Shown one piece after another: positions 8,221-16,398 of a stretch of 64,000 bases of DNA. The DNA lies in contig NZ_MVBC01000002.1 of the NCBI RefSeq assembly GCF_002007105.1, positions 124,001-188,000 on the forward strand, given 5' to 3'. The notes below the pieces were generated by a model. It worked only from the letters and a program-made list of their open reading frames with translations. It was not told the DNA's origin and made no database searches. The position numbers and the translations under genes are program-made. Every line of letters begins with the position of its first letter. The stretch's first letter is position 1. This DNA comes from Hymenobacter sp. CRA2. Its GTDB lineage: Bacteria > Bacteroidota > Bacteroidia > Cytophagales > Hymenobacteraceae.

Positions 8221-9846
8221 ATGATCAGCACTACCAACGTCAGCCTGCGCTACGGCAAGCGCGTGTTGTTTGAAGACGTCACCATCAAATTCATGCCCGG
8301 CAACGTGTATGGCCTCATCGGGGCCAACGGCGCCGGCAAGTCCACGTTCCTGAAAATCCTCTCGGGCGAAATCGAGCCCAACACCGGCTCGGTGGACATG
8401 CCCAAGGGCGCCCGCCTCTCGGTACTGAAGCAGGATCAGTTTGCCTACGACCAGTACCCGGTGCTTCAGACGGTGATTATGGGTCACCAGCGCCTGTGGA
8501 AGGTGATGGAAGAAAAGGACGCCATCTACGCCAAGCCGGACTTCTCCGACGCCGACGGCGAGCGTGCTGCGGCCCTGGAAGGCGAGTTTGCCGACCTGGA
8601 AGGTTGGAACGCCGACTACGAAGCCGCCGAGCTGCTCTCGGGCCTCGGCATCGGCGAGGACAAGCACTACACGCTGATGGGCGACCTGGGCACCTCCGAC
8701 AAGGTACGCGTGCTGCTGGCCCAGGCCCTGTTCGGCAACCCCGACGTGCTGCTGCTCGACGAACCGACCAACGGCCTCGACGCCGAAACCGTGCTGTGGC
8801 TCGAGAACTTCCTTGACTCGTTCCAGAACACGGTTATCGTGGTAAGCCACGACCGTCACTTCCTCGACGCGGTGTGTAACTACATGGCCGACCTGGACTT
8901 CTCGAAAATCACCATGTACCCCGGCAACTACTCGTTCTGGTACGAGTCGTCGCAGCTGGCTTTGCGCCAGCGCCAGGAGGTAAATAAGAAGACCGAAGAC
9001 AAGCGCAAGGAGTTGGAAGAGTTCGTGCGCCGCTTCTCGGCCAACGCCTCTAAGTCCAAGCAGGCTACTTCGCGCCAGAAGCTGCTGCAGAAGCTCACGC
9101 TGGAAGAGATTAAGCCTTCGTCGCGCAAGTACCCGTATATCGCCTTCAAATCGGAGCGCGAGGCCGGCAACCAGCTGCTGTCGGTGGAGAATCTTTCGGC
9201 GACTATCGATGGCGAGACGGTGTTCCGCAACGTGTCCTTCTCTCTAGACAAGAAGGACAAAGTAGCCATCGTGAGCCGCGACGACCGCGCCGCCTCGCTG
9301 CTGTTCGACATCCTGTTTGAGCAGCGCAAGGCCGACAAGGGCGACTACAAGTGGGGCACTACCATCACCCCCTCTTACTTCCCGAAGGAAAACACCGAGT
9401 TCTTCGATACGGACCTGAACCTGGTGGACTGGCTGCGCCAGTACTCCACAGAGAAGGACGAATCGTTTATCCGCGGCTTCCTGGGCCGGATGCTGTTTTC
9501 GGGCGAAGAGTCGCAGAAAAAGTCGAACGTGCTGAGCGGAGGCGAGAAAGTGCGCTGCATGCTCTCCAAGATGATGATGGAAGCCGGCAACGTGCTCGTG
9601 CTCGACGACCCGACCAACCACCTGGACCTGGAAAGCATCACGGCCCTGAACAACTCGCTGCGGGACTTCCCGGGCTCCATGCTCTTCGCTTCGCACGATT
9701 TGCAGTTCATCGACACCATCGCCAACCGCATTATCGAACTCACCCCGGAGGGAATTATTGACAAGCGGATGTCGTATGAGGAATACCTTGCCGACGAGAA
9801 TATTAAGGCTCAGCGCCAGCGCATGTACCAGACGGTGGGTGCGTAA
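8221..9846 (+). CDS. ABC-F family ATPase (YbiT-like) with one degenerate nucleotide site
   Basis: 541 residues, two ABC domains joined by the ABC-F linker (FVRRFSANASKSKQATSRQK), with no membrane part. ABC-F proteins bind the ribosome and assist translation; the YbiT branch fits the length and the start (STTNVSLRYGKRVLFEDV). ABC1 has an intact Walker A (GANGAGKST, 34-42) and Walker B (LLLDEPTNGLD), but its signature is LGTSDK (156-161). ABC2 has an intact signature LSGGE (438-442), but its Walker A region reads VSRDDRAASLL (351-361) and Walker B ends in D462-D463. So one composite ATP site is complete and the other degenerate on all elements. An ATG at 7930 would add 97 unrelated residues and is rejected. 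Confidence 0.93.
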   Translation: MISTTNVSLRYGKRVLFEDVTIKFMPGNVYGLIGANGAGKSTFLKILSGEIEPNTGSVDMPKGARLSVLKQDQFAYDQYPVLQTVIMGHQRLWKVMEEKDAIYAKPDFSDADGERAAALEGEFADLEGWNADYEAAELLSGLGIGEDKHYTLMGDLGTSDKVRVLLAQALFGNPDVLLLDEPTNGLDAETVLWLENFLDSFQNTVIVVSHDRHFLDAVCNYMADLDFSKITMYPGNYSFWYESSQLALRQRQEVNKKTEDKRKELEEFVRRFSANASKSKQATSRQKLLQKLTLEEIKPSSRKYPYIAFKSEREAGNQLLSVENLSATIDGETVFRNVSFSLDKKDKVAIVSRDDRAASLLFDILFEQRKADKGDYKWGTTITPSYFPKENTEFFDTDLNLVDWLRQYSTEKDESFIRGFLGRMLFSGEESQKKSNVLSGGEKVRCMLSKMMMEAGNVLVLDDPTNHLDLESITALNNSLRDFPGSMLFASHDLQFIDTIANRIIELTPEGIIDKRMSYEEYLADENIKAQRQRMYQTVGA

Positions 9847-9859
9847 CTGCTGAAATCGG

Positions 9860-9892
9860 AAGGCCGCGGATGCAACGATCCGCGGCCTTTTC
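9860..9892 (+). terminator. Terminator after the ABC-F gene
   Basis: AAGGCCGCGGAT and ATCCGCGGCCTT pair perfectly around a six-base loop, then TTCGTT. Confidence 0.8.
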
Positions 9893-9930
9893 GTTACTTA
9901 CACTCACACGCCCTCACACGCCCTGCTCTT

Positions 9931-10848
9931 ATGAAGCGCTTTTTGCTGGTGGCCGCGCTCAGCACCGCCGCACTTTTTGCCTCCCACACCGATGCTCAGG
10001 CCCAGCGTACGGACAGCACCTACGTGAAGCCGCAGCTGCCCACCGGCCCGCCCGCTCTGCCCCCCACAGCTCCGCCCACGCGCCCGCCCCAAACCACGCA
10101 GCCCCAACAGCCCGTGCAGCAGGTACCGACGCAACCGCAGCAGCCCACGCGCCCACCCGGCGGCATCGACGACGACGGCCGCTCGGCCCAGCCGCTGCCC
10201 GGCTCCCGGCCGCAGCAGCCAGCCGCAGCGCCCACGCAGCGCCCCGGCGGGGGCATCGACGACGACGGCCGCCCCGCCCAGACGCTCCCGCAGAACGGCA
10301 CTGTGCCCGGCGCTACGGTGCAGCAGGAGTACCAGCCCAGCAAGTACTTCATCTACGGTAACCTGAGCCTCGGCCTCACCTCGAACTACGTCGGCGGCGT
10401 GTTCTACAACGTGGGGGCATCCCCGGCCCTGGGCTACCGCCTCAATTCGCGCGTGGCCGTAGGGCCCGGCCTTGTGTACTCGCACAGCGCCTACACCATT
10501 CCCAGCCGGTCGCGCGCGCCTGGCACCCCGAAGAACATCACCGGTAACAACCTTGGCCTGAAGGTCTTCGGGCAGGTGATTGTTTACAAGCAGTTCTTTA
10601 TCCACGCCGAGTACGAAGTCACTAAAGCTGAAATCATCAGCGAAGCGGTGGCCGGCAACCAGGTGTTTGTGGGCAAGACCAAAGCCACGGTGCGCACGCC
10701 CCTGCTCGGCGCGGGCTACCGGCAGCAACTCGGCGACAAGTTTGCCACCGACATTGCCATCCTGTACAACTTCAACGACGGCCTGGACAACAACATCTAC
10801 GGCCAGCCCGTGATTCGCTTCAGCCTGCTCTACGATTTGGGCAAATAA
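9931..10848 (+). CDS. Outer-membrane beta-barrel protein with Pro/Gln-rich N-terminal region
   Basis: 305 residues. Signal peptide MKRFLLVAALSTAALFASHTDAQAQ, then about 110 residues extremely rich in Pro and Gln containing two copies of GGIDDDGR (about residues 75-82 and 109-116). From residue 135 the pattern of alternating strands (FIYGNLSLGLTSNYVGGVFY to VIRFSLLYDLGK, ending in an aromatic/hydrophobic strand) is typical of an eight-stranded OmpW/OmpA-like barrel. The low-complexity part may span or bind the cell wall. Function unknown. Confidence 0.75.
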   Translation: MKRFLLVAALSTAALFASHTDAQAQRTDSTYVKPQLPTGPPALPPTAPPTRPPQTTQPQQPVQQVPTQPQQPTRPPGGIDDDGRSAQPLPGSRPQQPAAAPTQRPGGGIDDDGRPAQTLPQNGTVPGATVQQEYQPSKYFIYGNLSLGLTSNYVGGVFYNVGASPALGYRLNSRVAVGPGLVYSHSAYTIPSRSRAPGTPKNITGNNLGLKVFGQVIVYKQFFIHAEYEVTKAEIISEAVAGNQVFVGKTKATVRTPLLGAGYRQQLGDKFATDIAILYNFNDGLDNNIYGQPVIRFSLLYDLGK

Positions 10849-10862
10849 CCGCCCGGCGCGCC

Positions 10863-10912
10863 AAACACGAAAAGGGCGGCTCCCAACAATGGGAGCCGCC
10901 CTTTTCGTGTTT
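10863..10912. terminator. Bidirectional terminator
   Basis: 23-bp perfect arms (10863-10885 and 10890-10912) around a four-base loop, with AAA/TTT ends, lying between the barrel gene and the convergent small membrane gene. Confidence 0.85.
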
Positions 10913-10938
10913 TTCAGACAGAATTATCGGAAGCGGCC

Positions 10939-11100
10939 TCAGACGGCACTGCCGCGTATCAGACGCAGCACCACGGCGATGATGGCAATTACCAGCAGGA
11001 TGTGAATCAGGTTACCCATGCCGAAGCTGTTGAAGCCAAACAGGCCGAGCAGCCAGAGAATGATCAGGATGACGGCGATGATGTACAGTAGGTTGCCCAT
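10939..11100 (-). CDS. Lmo0937-type small membrane protein
   Basis: 53 residues, almost entirely hydrophobic in two helices (LLYIIAVILIILWLLGLFGF and LIHILLVIAIIAVVLRLI), separated by NSFGMGN. This is the typical plan of Lmo0937-family peptides, widespread in Bacteroidota and often stress-induced, with no known biochemical role. ATG at 11100 is the correct start; further upstream the frame runs into non-coding sequence. A perfect palindrome lies about 160 bases upstream. Confidence 0.83.
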   Translation of the reverse strand: MGNLLYIIAVILIILWLLGLFGFNSFGMGNLIHILLVIAIIAVVLRLIRGSAV

Positions 11101-11256
11101 GGCGGGGGAAGGATTTAGGTGAGAGGTGTTGGTTGAGAGAACGTCGACAGTGCACCCCGGTTGTATCCAGTTTGAAAGCCGGCCGGCAGGGCAGTCTGCG
11201 GTTTTGTACGCGGGGTTGTACAAAAGGATATGAAAGGCCAGAAAAAATATTTGCAC

Positions 11257-11276
11257 ACATAGTTGCATAACTATGT
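11257..11276. promoter_or_regulatory. Palindrome, possible operator
   Basis: ACATAGTT-GCAT-AACTATGT has perfect 8-bp arms. It stands in an AT-rich stretch of the 350-base divergent region between the Lmo0937-type gene and the dehydrogenase gene. Symmetry and size suit a dimeric regulator of MarR or TetR type; this is inference. Confidence 0.4.
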
Positions 11277-11360
11277 AGCTGACTGATTTTCTGCGCCAAA
11301 ACATTTTATGGCTTGGCCGGTTATGCCGGACCGGCTCCGTAGCATACCCCAAACAATAAC

Positions 11361-11391
11361 TTGGGTGGCCCCGCCCATTCGGTTAGTTTTG
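11361..11391 (+). promoter_or_regulatory. Bacteroidota promoter, TTG-N20-TAGTTTTG
   Basis: TTG at 11361-11363 and TAGTTTTG at 11384-11391 with 20 bases between them. It matches the primary sigma consensus and lies 60 bases upstream of the dehydrogenase start at 11451. Confidence 0.75.
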
Positions 11392-11450
11392 CCGCGGCTT
11401 GCGGTGTCAGGCCACTTTTGCTCATTTCCCTCTCCTCATTCCCACCACAC

Positions 11451-12341
11451 ATGCTGAACGTTGCCGTTATAGGCTCGGGCACCATGGGCAATGGCATTGC
11501 CCACGTGTTTGCCCAGCACGGTTTTCCGGTTACCCTGATTGACTTGAACCAGGCCGCCCTCGACAAAGCCTGGACCACCATCGGCAAAAACCTGGACCGC
11601 CAGGTAGCCAAAGGCGGCTTGAGCGAAGACGACAAAACCGCCACCCTGGGGCGCCTGCAGCGCAGCACCTCCCTGGCCGACGCCGTGCGCGACGCCGGCT
11701 TGGTGGTGGAAGCGGCCACCGAAAACGTAAATATCAAGCTCGACCTGTTCCGCCAGCTCGACGAGCTTACGCCCGCTCACTGCATCCTGGCCACCAACAC
11801 GAGCAGCATCAGCATCACCAAGATTGCTGCCGTCACCAACCGCCCCGATAAGGTTATCGGCATGCACTTCATGAACCCGGTGCCAGTAATGAAGCTGGTG
11901 GAGGTGATTCGCGGCTACGCTACCTCCGACGAGGTAACGGAGCAGATCATGACCCTGTCGCGGCAGCTGGAGAAGGTGCCCACGGAGGTCAACGACTACC
12001 CCGGTTTCGTGGCCAACCGCATCCTGATGCCGATGATCAACGAGGCCATCATCACGCTGCACGAGGGCGTGGCCGGCGTGGAGGAAATCGACACGGTGAT
12101 GAAGCTGGGTATGGCGCACCCCATGGGCCCGTTGCAGCTGGCCGATTTCATCGGCCTGGACGTGTGCCTGGCCATCCTGCGCGTGCTGCACGACGGCTTG
12201 GGCAACCCCAAGTACGCCCCCTGCCCGCTGCTGGTAAATATGGTAATGGCCGGCCGCCTCGGCGCCAAGTCGGGCGAAGGCTTCTACAGCTGGACGCCGG
12301 GCAGCAAGGAGCTGGTGGTAGCCCCGCGCTTCCGCTCGTAG
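11451..12341 (+). CDS. 3-hydroxyacyl-CoA (3-hydroxybutyryl-CoA) dehydrogenase
   Basis: 296 residues, the usual length for the single-function enzyme. The NAD-binding motif GSGTMGNGIAHVFA starts at residue 8, and the substrate region has TNTSSISITKIA followed by the catalytic HFMNPVPVMKLVEVI and the C-terminal helices (NRILMPMINEAI, MAHPMGPLQLADFIGLD, GFYSW). It oxidises 3-hydroxyacyl-CoA to 3-ketoacyl-CoA in beta-oxidation or butanoate metabolism. It stands alone with its own promoter and terminator. Confidence 0.94.
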   Translation: MLNVAVIGSGTMGNGIAHVFAQHGFPVTLIDLNQAALDKAWTTIGKNLDRQVAKGGLSEDDKTATLGRLQRSTSLADAVRDAGLVVEAATENVNIKLDLFRQLDELTPAHCILATNTSSISITKIAAVTNRPDKVIGMHFMNPVPVMKLVEVIRGYATSDEVTEQIMTLSRQLEKVPTEVNDYPGFVANRILMPMINEAIITLHEGVAGVEEIDTVMKLGMAHPMGPLQLADFIGLDVCLAILRVLHDGLGNPKYAPCPLLVNMVMAGRLGAKSGEGFYSWTPGSKELVVAPRFRS

Positions 12342-12374
12342 GCCGAGGCGGATACCGCGCGCTTGCTTACTTCT

Positions 12375-12410
12375 AAAGAGGCCCCGCTGCCAGCAGCGGG
12401 GCCTCTTTAT
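12375..12410 (+). terminator. Terminator after the dehydrogenase gene
   Basis: AAAGAGGCCCCGCTGC and GCAGCGGGGCCTCTTT pair perfectly around a two-base gap. The following 220 bases up to 12634 hold no convincing gene. Confidence 0.82.
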
Positions 12411-12634
12411 AGTTAGTAGCAGACCGATGCGGCTGGCAAGCGGCGGCCTGCCGACAGTTGAAAAGCAAGTTGTTTTTGCCAGCCACGAGCTAACCCGCTC
12501 CAAGAAAGGCGGCAACGCTGATCCAGTGGCCTTTTCACGTGCTACAGGTGCTGCTTGGCCGGCGCTTTGGCAGCTTGCAACTTTCCGGCACGAAATACGC
12601 TTAACCATATTCCACACCTTATCCCCCTCCCATC

Positions 12635-13171
12635 ATGGAAATTGCAACCTTTGGGGCCGGCTGCTTCTGGTGCGTCGAGGCCGTATTTCAGAACCTGCGC
12701 GGCGTTGAAAAAGTCGAATCGGGCTACACCGGCGGGCGCATTGCCAACCCCACCTACAAGGAAGTATGCTCGGGCCTGACGGGCCACAACGAGGCTATCC
12801 GAATCACCTTCGACCCGCAGGTCATTAGCTTCGAGGAACTGCTCGAAATCTTCTGGAAAACCCACGACCCGACGACCCTGAACCGCCAGGGCAACGACGT
12901 GGGCACGCAGTACCGCTCGGGCATCTACTACCACAACGACGAGCAAAAACGCCTGGCCGAAACCTACAAGCACAAGCTCAACGAGGCCCAGGCCTTCGAC
13001 AAGCCCATTGTGACGGAAATCCTGCCCGCCGCGCCCTTTTACAAGGCCGAGGACTACCACCAGAATTACTACAATCAGAACAGCTCGCAGCCTTACTGCC
13101 AGTTCGTGGCCAAGCCCAAGGTGGACAAGGTCAAGGCGCTGTTCGGCGACAAGCTCAAGGCTACCGCCTGA
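12635..13171 (+). CDS. msrA: Peptide-methionine (S)-S-oxide reductase
   Basis: 178 residues. The active site GCFWC is at 9-13 (nucleophile Cys10), followed by the family motifs GYTGG, HNEAIRITFDP, FWKTHDPTTLNRQGNDVGTQYRS and FYKAEDYHQNYY. MsrA reduces methionine-S-sulfoxide in oxidised proteins and free methionine in the cytoplasm. No MsrB domain is fused. The ATG gives the family's usual length, with the active site close to the N-terminus. Confidence 0.96.
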   Translation: MEIATFGAGCFWCVEAVFQNLRGVEKVESGYTGGRIANPTYKEVCSGLTGHNEAIRITFDPQVISFEELLEIFWKTHDPTTLNRQGNDVGTQYRSGIYYHNDEQKRLAETYKHKLNEAQAFDKPIVTEILPAAPFYKAEDYHQNYYNQNSSQPYCQFVAKPKVDKVKALFGDKLKATA

Positions 13172-13209
13172 GTTAGCTCGTTTCCGGCCCAACTGCTTAC
13201 CACAAACGC

Positions 13210-13247
13210 AAAGCCGCCCCAGCCATCTTGGCCGGGGCGGCTTTTTT
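13210..13247. terminator. Terminator between msrA and the SDR gene
   Basis: AAAGCCGCCCC and GGGGCGGCTTT arms followed by TTTTGCG; it lies between convergent genes. Confidence 0.8.
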
Positions 13248-13276
13248 GCGGGCAAGACCAGTACGCCCTTCGGGGC

Positions 13277-14029
13277 CTATATATTCATGCCACCGGTCAG
13301 CTCGATGCGCTGGCCATTGAGCCAGCGGGCGGCGTCGGTGCAGAGGAAGGCCACCACGCCGCCGATGTCGTCGGGCTCGGCGGTGCGGCCCAGAGCCGTC
13401 ATCTGGGCTACCCAGGCGCGGATTTCGGGCGTGTCCGTCATGGTCCCGCCCCCGAAGACGGCGCCGGGCGCCACCGCGTTGGCCGTAATACCCCGCGGCC
13501 CCAGTTCCAGGGCCAGGGCGCGCGTAAATACCTCCACGGCACCTTTCATGGCGGCATAGGCCGAGACGCCCGCGAAGGAACTGCGCGTGACGGCCGAGGA
13601 AACGTTGACGATGCGGCCGCCATCGCGCAGCAGGGGCAGCGCCCGCTGCGTGAGGAAGTACACGCCCTTGAAGTGGATGTTCAGCATCTCGTCGAACTGC
13701 CCCTCGGTCATCTCGGCAAAGGGGGCGCTCAGGCTGGTGCCGGCGTTGTTGATGAGGAAGTCGAACCGGTCGGTGTCGAAAGTGTCGCGCAGCACGGCCG
13801 TCACCTGCACAAAGAAGGCGTCGAAGGTGCTCAGGTCGGCCGCGTCCAGGGGCAGGGCCACGGCCCGGCGGCCCAGGGCTTCGATGTCGGCCACCACGGC
13901 CTGGGCCTCGGCCTGCTGGGTGCGGTAAGTCAGGATGACGTCGATGCCCTGCTGGGCCAGTTTCAGGGCCATGTCCTTGCCCAGGCCCCGGCTGCCACCG
14001 GTGAGCAGGGCGATGTTGGAAGTGCTCAT
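13277..14029 (-). CDS. Short-chain dehydrogenase/reductase
   Basis: 250 residues, classical SDR. The NAD(P)-binding motif TGGSRGLGKDMA begins at residue 10, NNAG lies near 107, the catalytic Ser is in NVSSAV and the Tyr/Lys pair in SAYAAMKG, and the C-terminus reads NGQRIELTGGMNI. Substrate unknown. It lies 94 bases downstream of the AraC-type regulator on the same strand, with a strong dyad between, so regulation by that protein is plausible. ATG at 14029 is used because it leads directly into the first strand. Confidence 0.9.
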   Translation of the reverse strand: MSTSNIALLTGGSRGLGKDMALKLAQQGIDVILTYRTQQAEAQAVVADIEALGRRAVALPLDAADLSTFDAFFVQVTAVLRDTFDTDRFDFLINNAGTSLSAPFAEMTEGQFDEMLNIHFKGVYFLTQRALPLLRDGGRIVNVSSAVTRSSFAGVSAYAAMKGAVEVFTRALALELGPRGITANAVAPGAVFGGGTMTDTPEIRAWVAQMTALGRTAEPDDIGGVVAFLCTDAARWLNGQRIELTGGMNI

Positions 14030-14039
14030 ATAGAGTGCG

Positions 14040-14067
14040 TTTGTCGCGTTAATTGGAACACGACAAA
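14040..14067 (-). promoter_or_regulatory. Near-perfect dyad upstream of the SDR gene, candidate operator
   Basis: TTTGTCGCGTT, six bases, AACACGACAAA: 11-bp arms with a single mismatch, ending 10 bases upstream of the SDR start codon and just downstream of the AraC-type gene. Confidence 0.5.
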
Positions 14068-14123
14068 GGTCCCCTGCCCCGCGGCTGGCCACGTTGTACG
14101 CCGCAATCAGCTTGTTGTACAAA

Positions 14124-15068
14124 TCAAGCCGACACGGCCTGCTGGGTGCGAAACACGCCGGGACTTACAGCGGCGTAGCGGCGGAAGAAGTGCGAGAAGT
14201 GCGCCACGTCGACGAAGCCCAGGCAGTCGGCAATTTCCCAGAGGGTCCAGTCGGTCTGGTGCAGCAGGGCCTTGGCTTCCTGGGCCACTCGCCCGGCAAT
14301 GAGGTCGGTGGTAGTGCGGTTGGTGCTGTCCTTAAGCACCTTGTTGAGGTGATTCACGTGCACGGCCAGCGCGTCGGCAAAGTCCTTGGCCGTGCGCAGC
14401 GGCACGCGCTGCTGGGGCGAGGTAAGCGGAAACTGCTGCTCCAGCAGTTCCACGAAGCGCGAGGAAAGCCGGGCGGCCGCCGAGTGCGCCGGCTGCACCA
14501 CGGCCACGGGCTGCCGCTTCTGCCCCAGGTGCAGCAGCTCCAGCACGTAGGCCCGGAGCAGGTCGTACTTGTAGGTGTAATCCGACGCCAGCTCCTGGTG
14601 CATCTGGGCAAACAGGGCCTCGGCCCGGTCGGCCTCGGCGGGCGTGAGCTGAAACACGGGGTAGCCGCTGGTGCGGAACAGGGGCAGCTCGTCGGGGGTG
14701 AGGCCGCCGAGGACGGGCAGCAGAAACTCGGCCGTGAACAGGCAAAACTGGCCCTGCTGCACCTCGGCGGGCCGCCACTGAAACGACACCTTGGGCGTGG
14801 AAAACACCAGCGCGTCGGGCTCGATGGTGATGGTCTGGTCGGCGTACTCGGTGCGGCTGCGGCTGCGCAGCAGGCTTATCTTGTAGAACGAGCGGCACGG
14901 GTACGGCGTACCGGGCTGCAGCTGAGCGGCCGGCCACAGGTCGGCCAGATCAAACACGTTGAAGTGGCCGGCTTCGCGCTGAATGCCTTTGGGCAGCAGC
15001 GCGCTCAGGTCGGTGCCGGTGCAGGGGGCCAGCTCCTGGTAGAGGGCATTCAGGTCGGTAGTGGTCAT
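14124..15068 (-). CDS. AraC-family transcriptional regulator
   Basis: 314 residues. The N-terminal 190 residues have the cupin-like sensor pattern; the C-terminal 100 residues form the two helix-turn-helix motifs of AraC: KDFADALAVHVNHLNKVLKD and TDWTLWEIADCLGFVDVAHFSHFFRRYAAVSPGVFR. It resembles regulators that control neighbouring oxidoreductases, here probably the SDR directly downstream. The effector is unknown. Confidence 0.93.
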   Translation of the reverse strand: MTTTDLNALYQELAPCTGTDLSALLPKGIQREAGHFNVFDLADLWPAAQLQPGTPYPCRSFYKISLLRSRSRTEYADQTITIEPDALVFSTPKVSFQWRPAEVQQGQFCLFTAEFLLPVLGGLTPDELPLFRTSGYPVFQLTPAEADRAEALFAQMHQELASDYTYKYDLLRAYVLELLHLGQKRQPVAVVQPAHSAAARLSSRFVELLEQQFPLTSPQQRVPLRTAKDFADALAVHVNHLNKVLKDSTNRTTTDLIAGRVAQEAKALLHQTDWTLWEIADCLGFVDVAHFSHFFRRYAAVSPGVFRTQQAVSA

Positions 15069-15401
15069 GACAGCGGAGGAATCAGCCTGAGGAACCCATC
15101 AGGATGCGGAAAGTTTGGGGCGCAGGGATGGCGGGCGGGCCGTCTGCCTGCGTTGGGGTGAGGCCGCGGCGGGCGCGGCACCCGCCATCAGTGGCCGGGA
15201 CCTGCCCGGGACAAAACCTGGGGAGTGAATGCCCGCCAAATTCCCGGGTGAAGCTACCCACCGAGCCATATTTTTTGCCTGAACTGCTGCAGGATAGGCT
15301 TCATCGACCCTAGCTGGACACCAACCCTGCGGCGTACTGGCCGTAACAACGGCACGCCGCATTACACGCCACACCCTCACCATTCACCACCAGCACCGAA
15401 T
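15069..15401. other. Intergenic region, nothing recognised
   Basis: 333 bases between the divergent AraC and isoaspartyl peptidase genes. I see no gene, clear -7 box or strong hairpin; only GC-rich sequence and a short AT patch (CCATATTTTTTGCC) near 15265. Confidence 0.5.
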
Positions 15402-16337
15402 ATGGGCAAGTGCGTTCTGATTATCCACGGCGGCGCCGTGAACACCGATCCGGCTACCATTCCGCCGGAAAAGGAAGAAAAACTCAAGCAGGGCCTGAAA
15501 CAGGCCCTGATGGCTGGCTACGAAATCCTGGAGCGCGGCGGCGTCGCGCTCGACGCGGTGGAAGCGGCCGTGAAAAGCATGGAGGATAACCCGCTGTTCA
15601 ACGCCGGGCGCGGGGGCATGTTCAACATCAACGGCGAGGTGGAAACCGAATCCTCCATCATGGATGGGGCCACGCTGCGCGGCGGGGCCGTGAGCGGCCT
15701 GAAGCTCATCAAGAACCCCGTCAGCCTGGCCCGGCTGGTGATGGAGAAGTGCAAGCACTCCTTCCTCACGGCCGAGGGCGCGCAGGAATTTGCCCTGTCG
15801 CAGGGCCTGCCCCTGCAGGATCCGAACTACTTCAAGACTGACGAGCAGCGGGACGAGTGGCTGGAAATCATTCAGGAAGCCGAAGCCGAGCACGCCAACA
15901 AGCACGACACCGTGGGCGCGGTGGCGCTGGACATGCACGGCAACCTGGCTATGGCCACCAGCACCGGCGGCATCGAGGGCAAGCTGCGCGGCCGGGTGGG
16001 CGACAGCTGCATCTTCGGGGGCGGCGGCTACGCCAACAACGAGGTGTGCGCCGTCTCGACCACCGGCGACGGGGAAATCATCATGCTGGCCGGCGTGGCG
16101 CACGAGGTATACGCCCTGCGCAAGTACAAGAAACGGAGCATCACCCAAGCCGCCCGCGAAGCCGTGGAGGTGTACGCCGATAAGCTCCAAGGCGACCGGG
16201 GCATCATCGCCCTGGACCCGGAGGGCAATGTGGCCATAGAATCGAACACCAACGTGATGCGCTGCGCCTACCAGGTAGACGGCGAGGAACCCTTCGTGGC
16301 CGTCTGGAAAGAGGAGTTGGAGCAGCATTTCAAGTAG
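15402..16337 (+). CDS. Isoaspartyl peptidase / L-asparaginase (Ntn hydrolase)
   Basis: 311 residues. LIIHGGAVNTDP at the start, NAGRGGMFN, and the autocatalytic cleavage site HDTVGAVALD with Thr170 as the future N-terminal nucleophile, followed by STGG and GRVGDSCIFGGGGYANN. Plant-type asparaginases of this family self-cleave into two subunits and hydrolyse isoaspartyl dipeptides and asparagine. The usual PIxGAGTYA segment reads CIFGGGGYA here, a mild variation. No signal peptide, so it is cytoplasmic. Confidence 0.93.
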   Translation: MGKCVLIIHGGAVNTDPATIPPEKEEKLKQGLKQALMAGYEILERGGVALDAVEAAVKSMEDNPLFNAGRGGMFNINGEVETESSIMDGATLRGGAVSGLKLIKNPVSLARLVMEKCKHSFLTAEGAQEFALSQGLPLQDPNYFKTDEQRDEWLEIIQEAEAEHANKHDTVGAVALDMHGNLAMATSTGGIEGKLRGRVGDSCIFGGGGYANNEVCAVSTTGDGEIIMLAGVAHEVYALRKYKKRSITQAAREAVEVYADKLQGDRGIIALDPEGNVAIESNTNVMRCAYQVDGEEPFVAVWKEELEQHFK

Positions 16338-16349
16338 GCTTCACCCAAC

Positions 16350-16384
16350 AAAAAAGCCCGGCTGCAATGGCCGGGCTTTTTTAT
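16350..16384. terminator. Bidirectional terminator
   Basis: AAAAAGCCCGG and CCGGGCTTTTT arms around an eight-base loop, between the convergent peptidase and dapD genes. Confidence 0.85.
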
Positions 16385-16398
16385 TGGCGGGCGGGTAG

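Noticed and set aside
12427-12708. A 93-codon open frame between the dehydrogenase gene and msrA
   Set aside because: It overlaps the start of msrA in another frame and shows no protein-like pattern.
14094-15161. A 355-codon open frame antisense to the AraC-type gene
   Set aside because: The AraC helix-turn-helix motifs are on the other strand; this frame is rich in Gly/Gln/Leu/Val without pattern.
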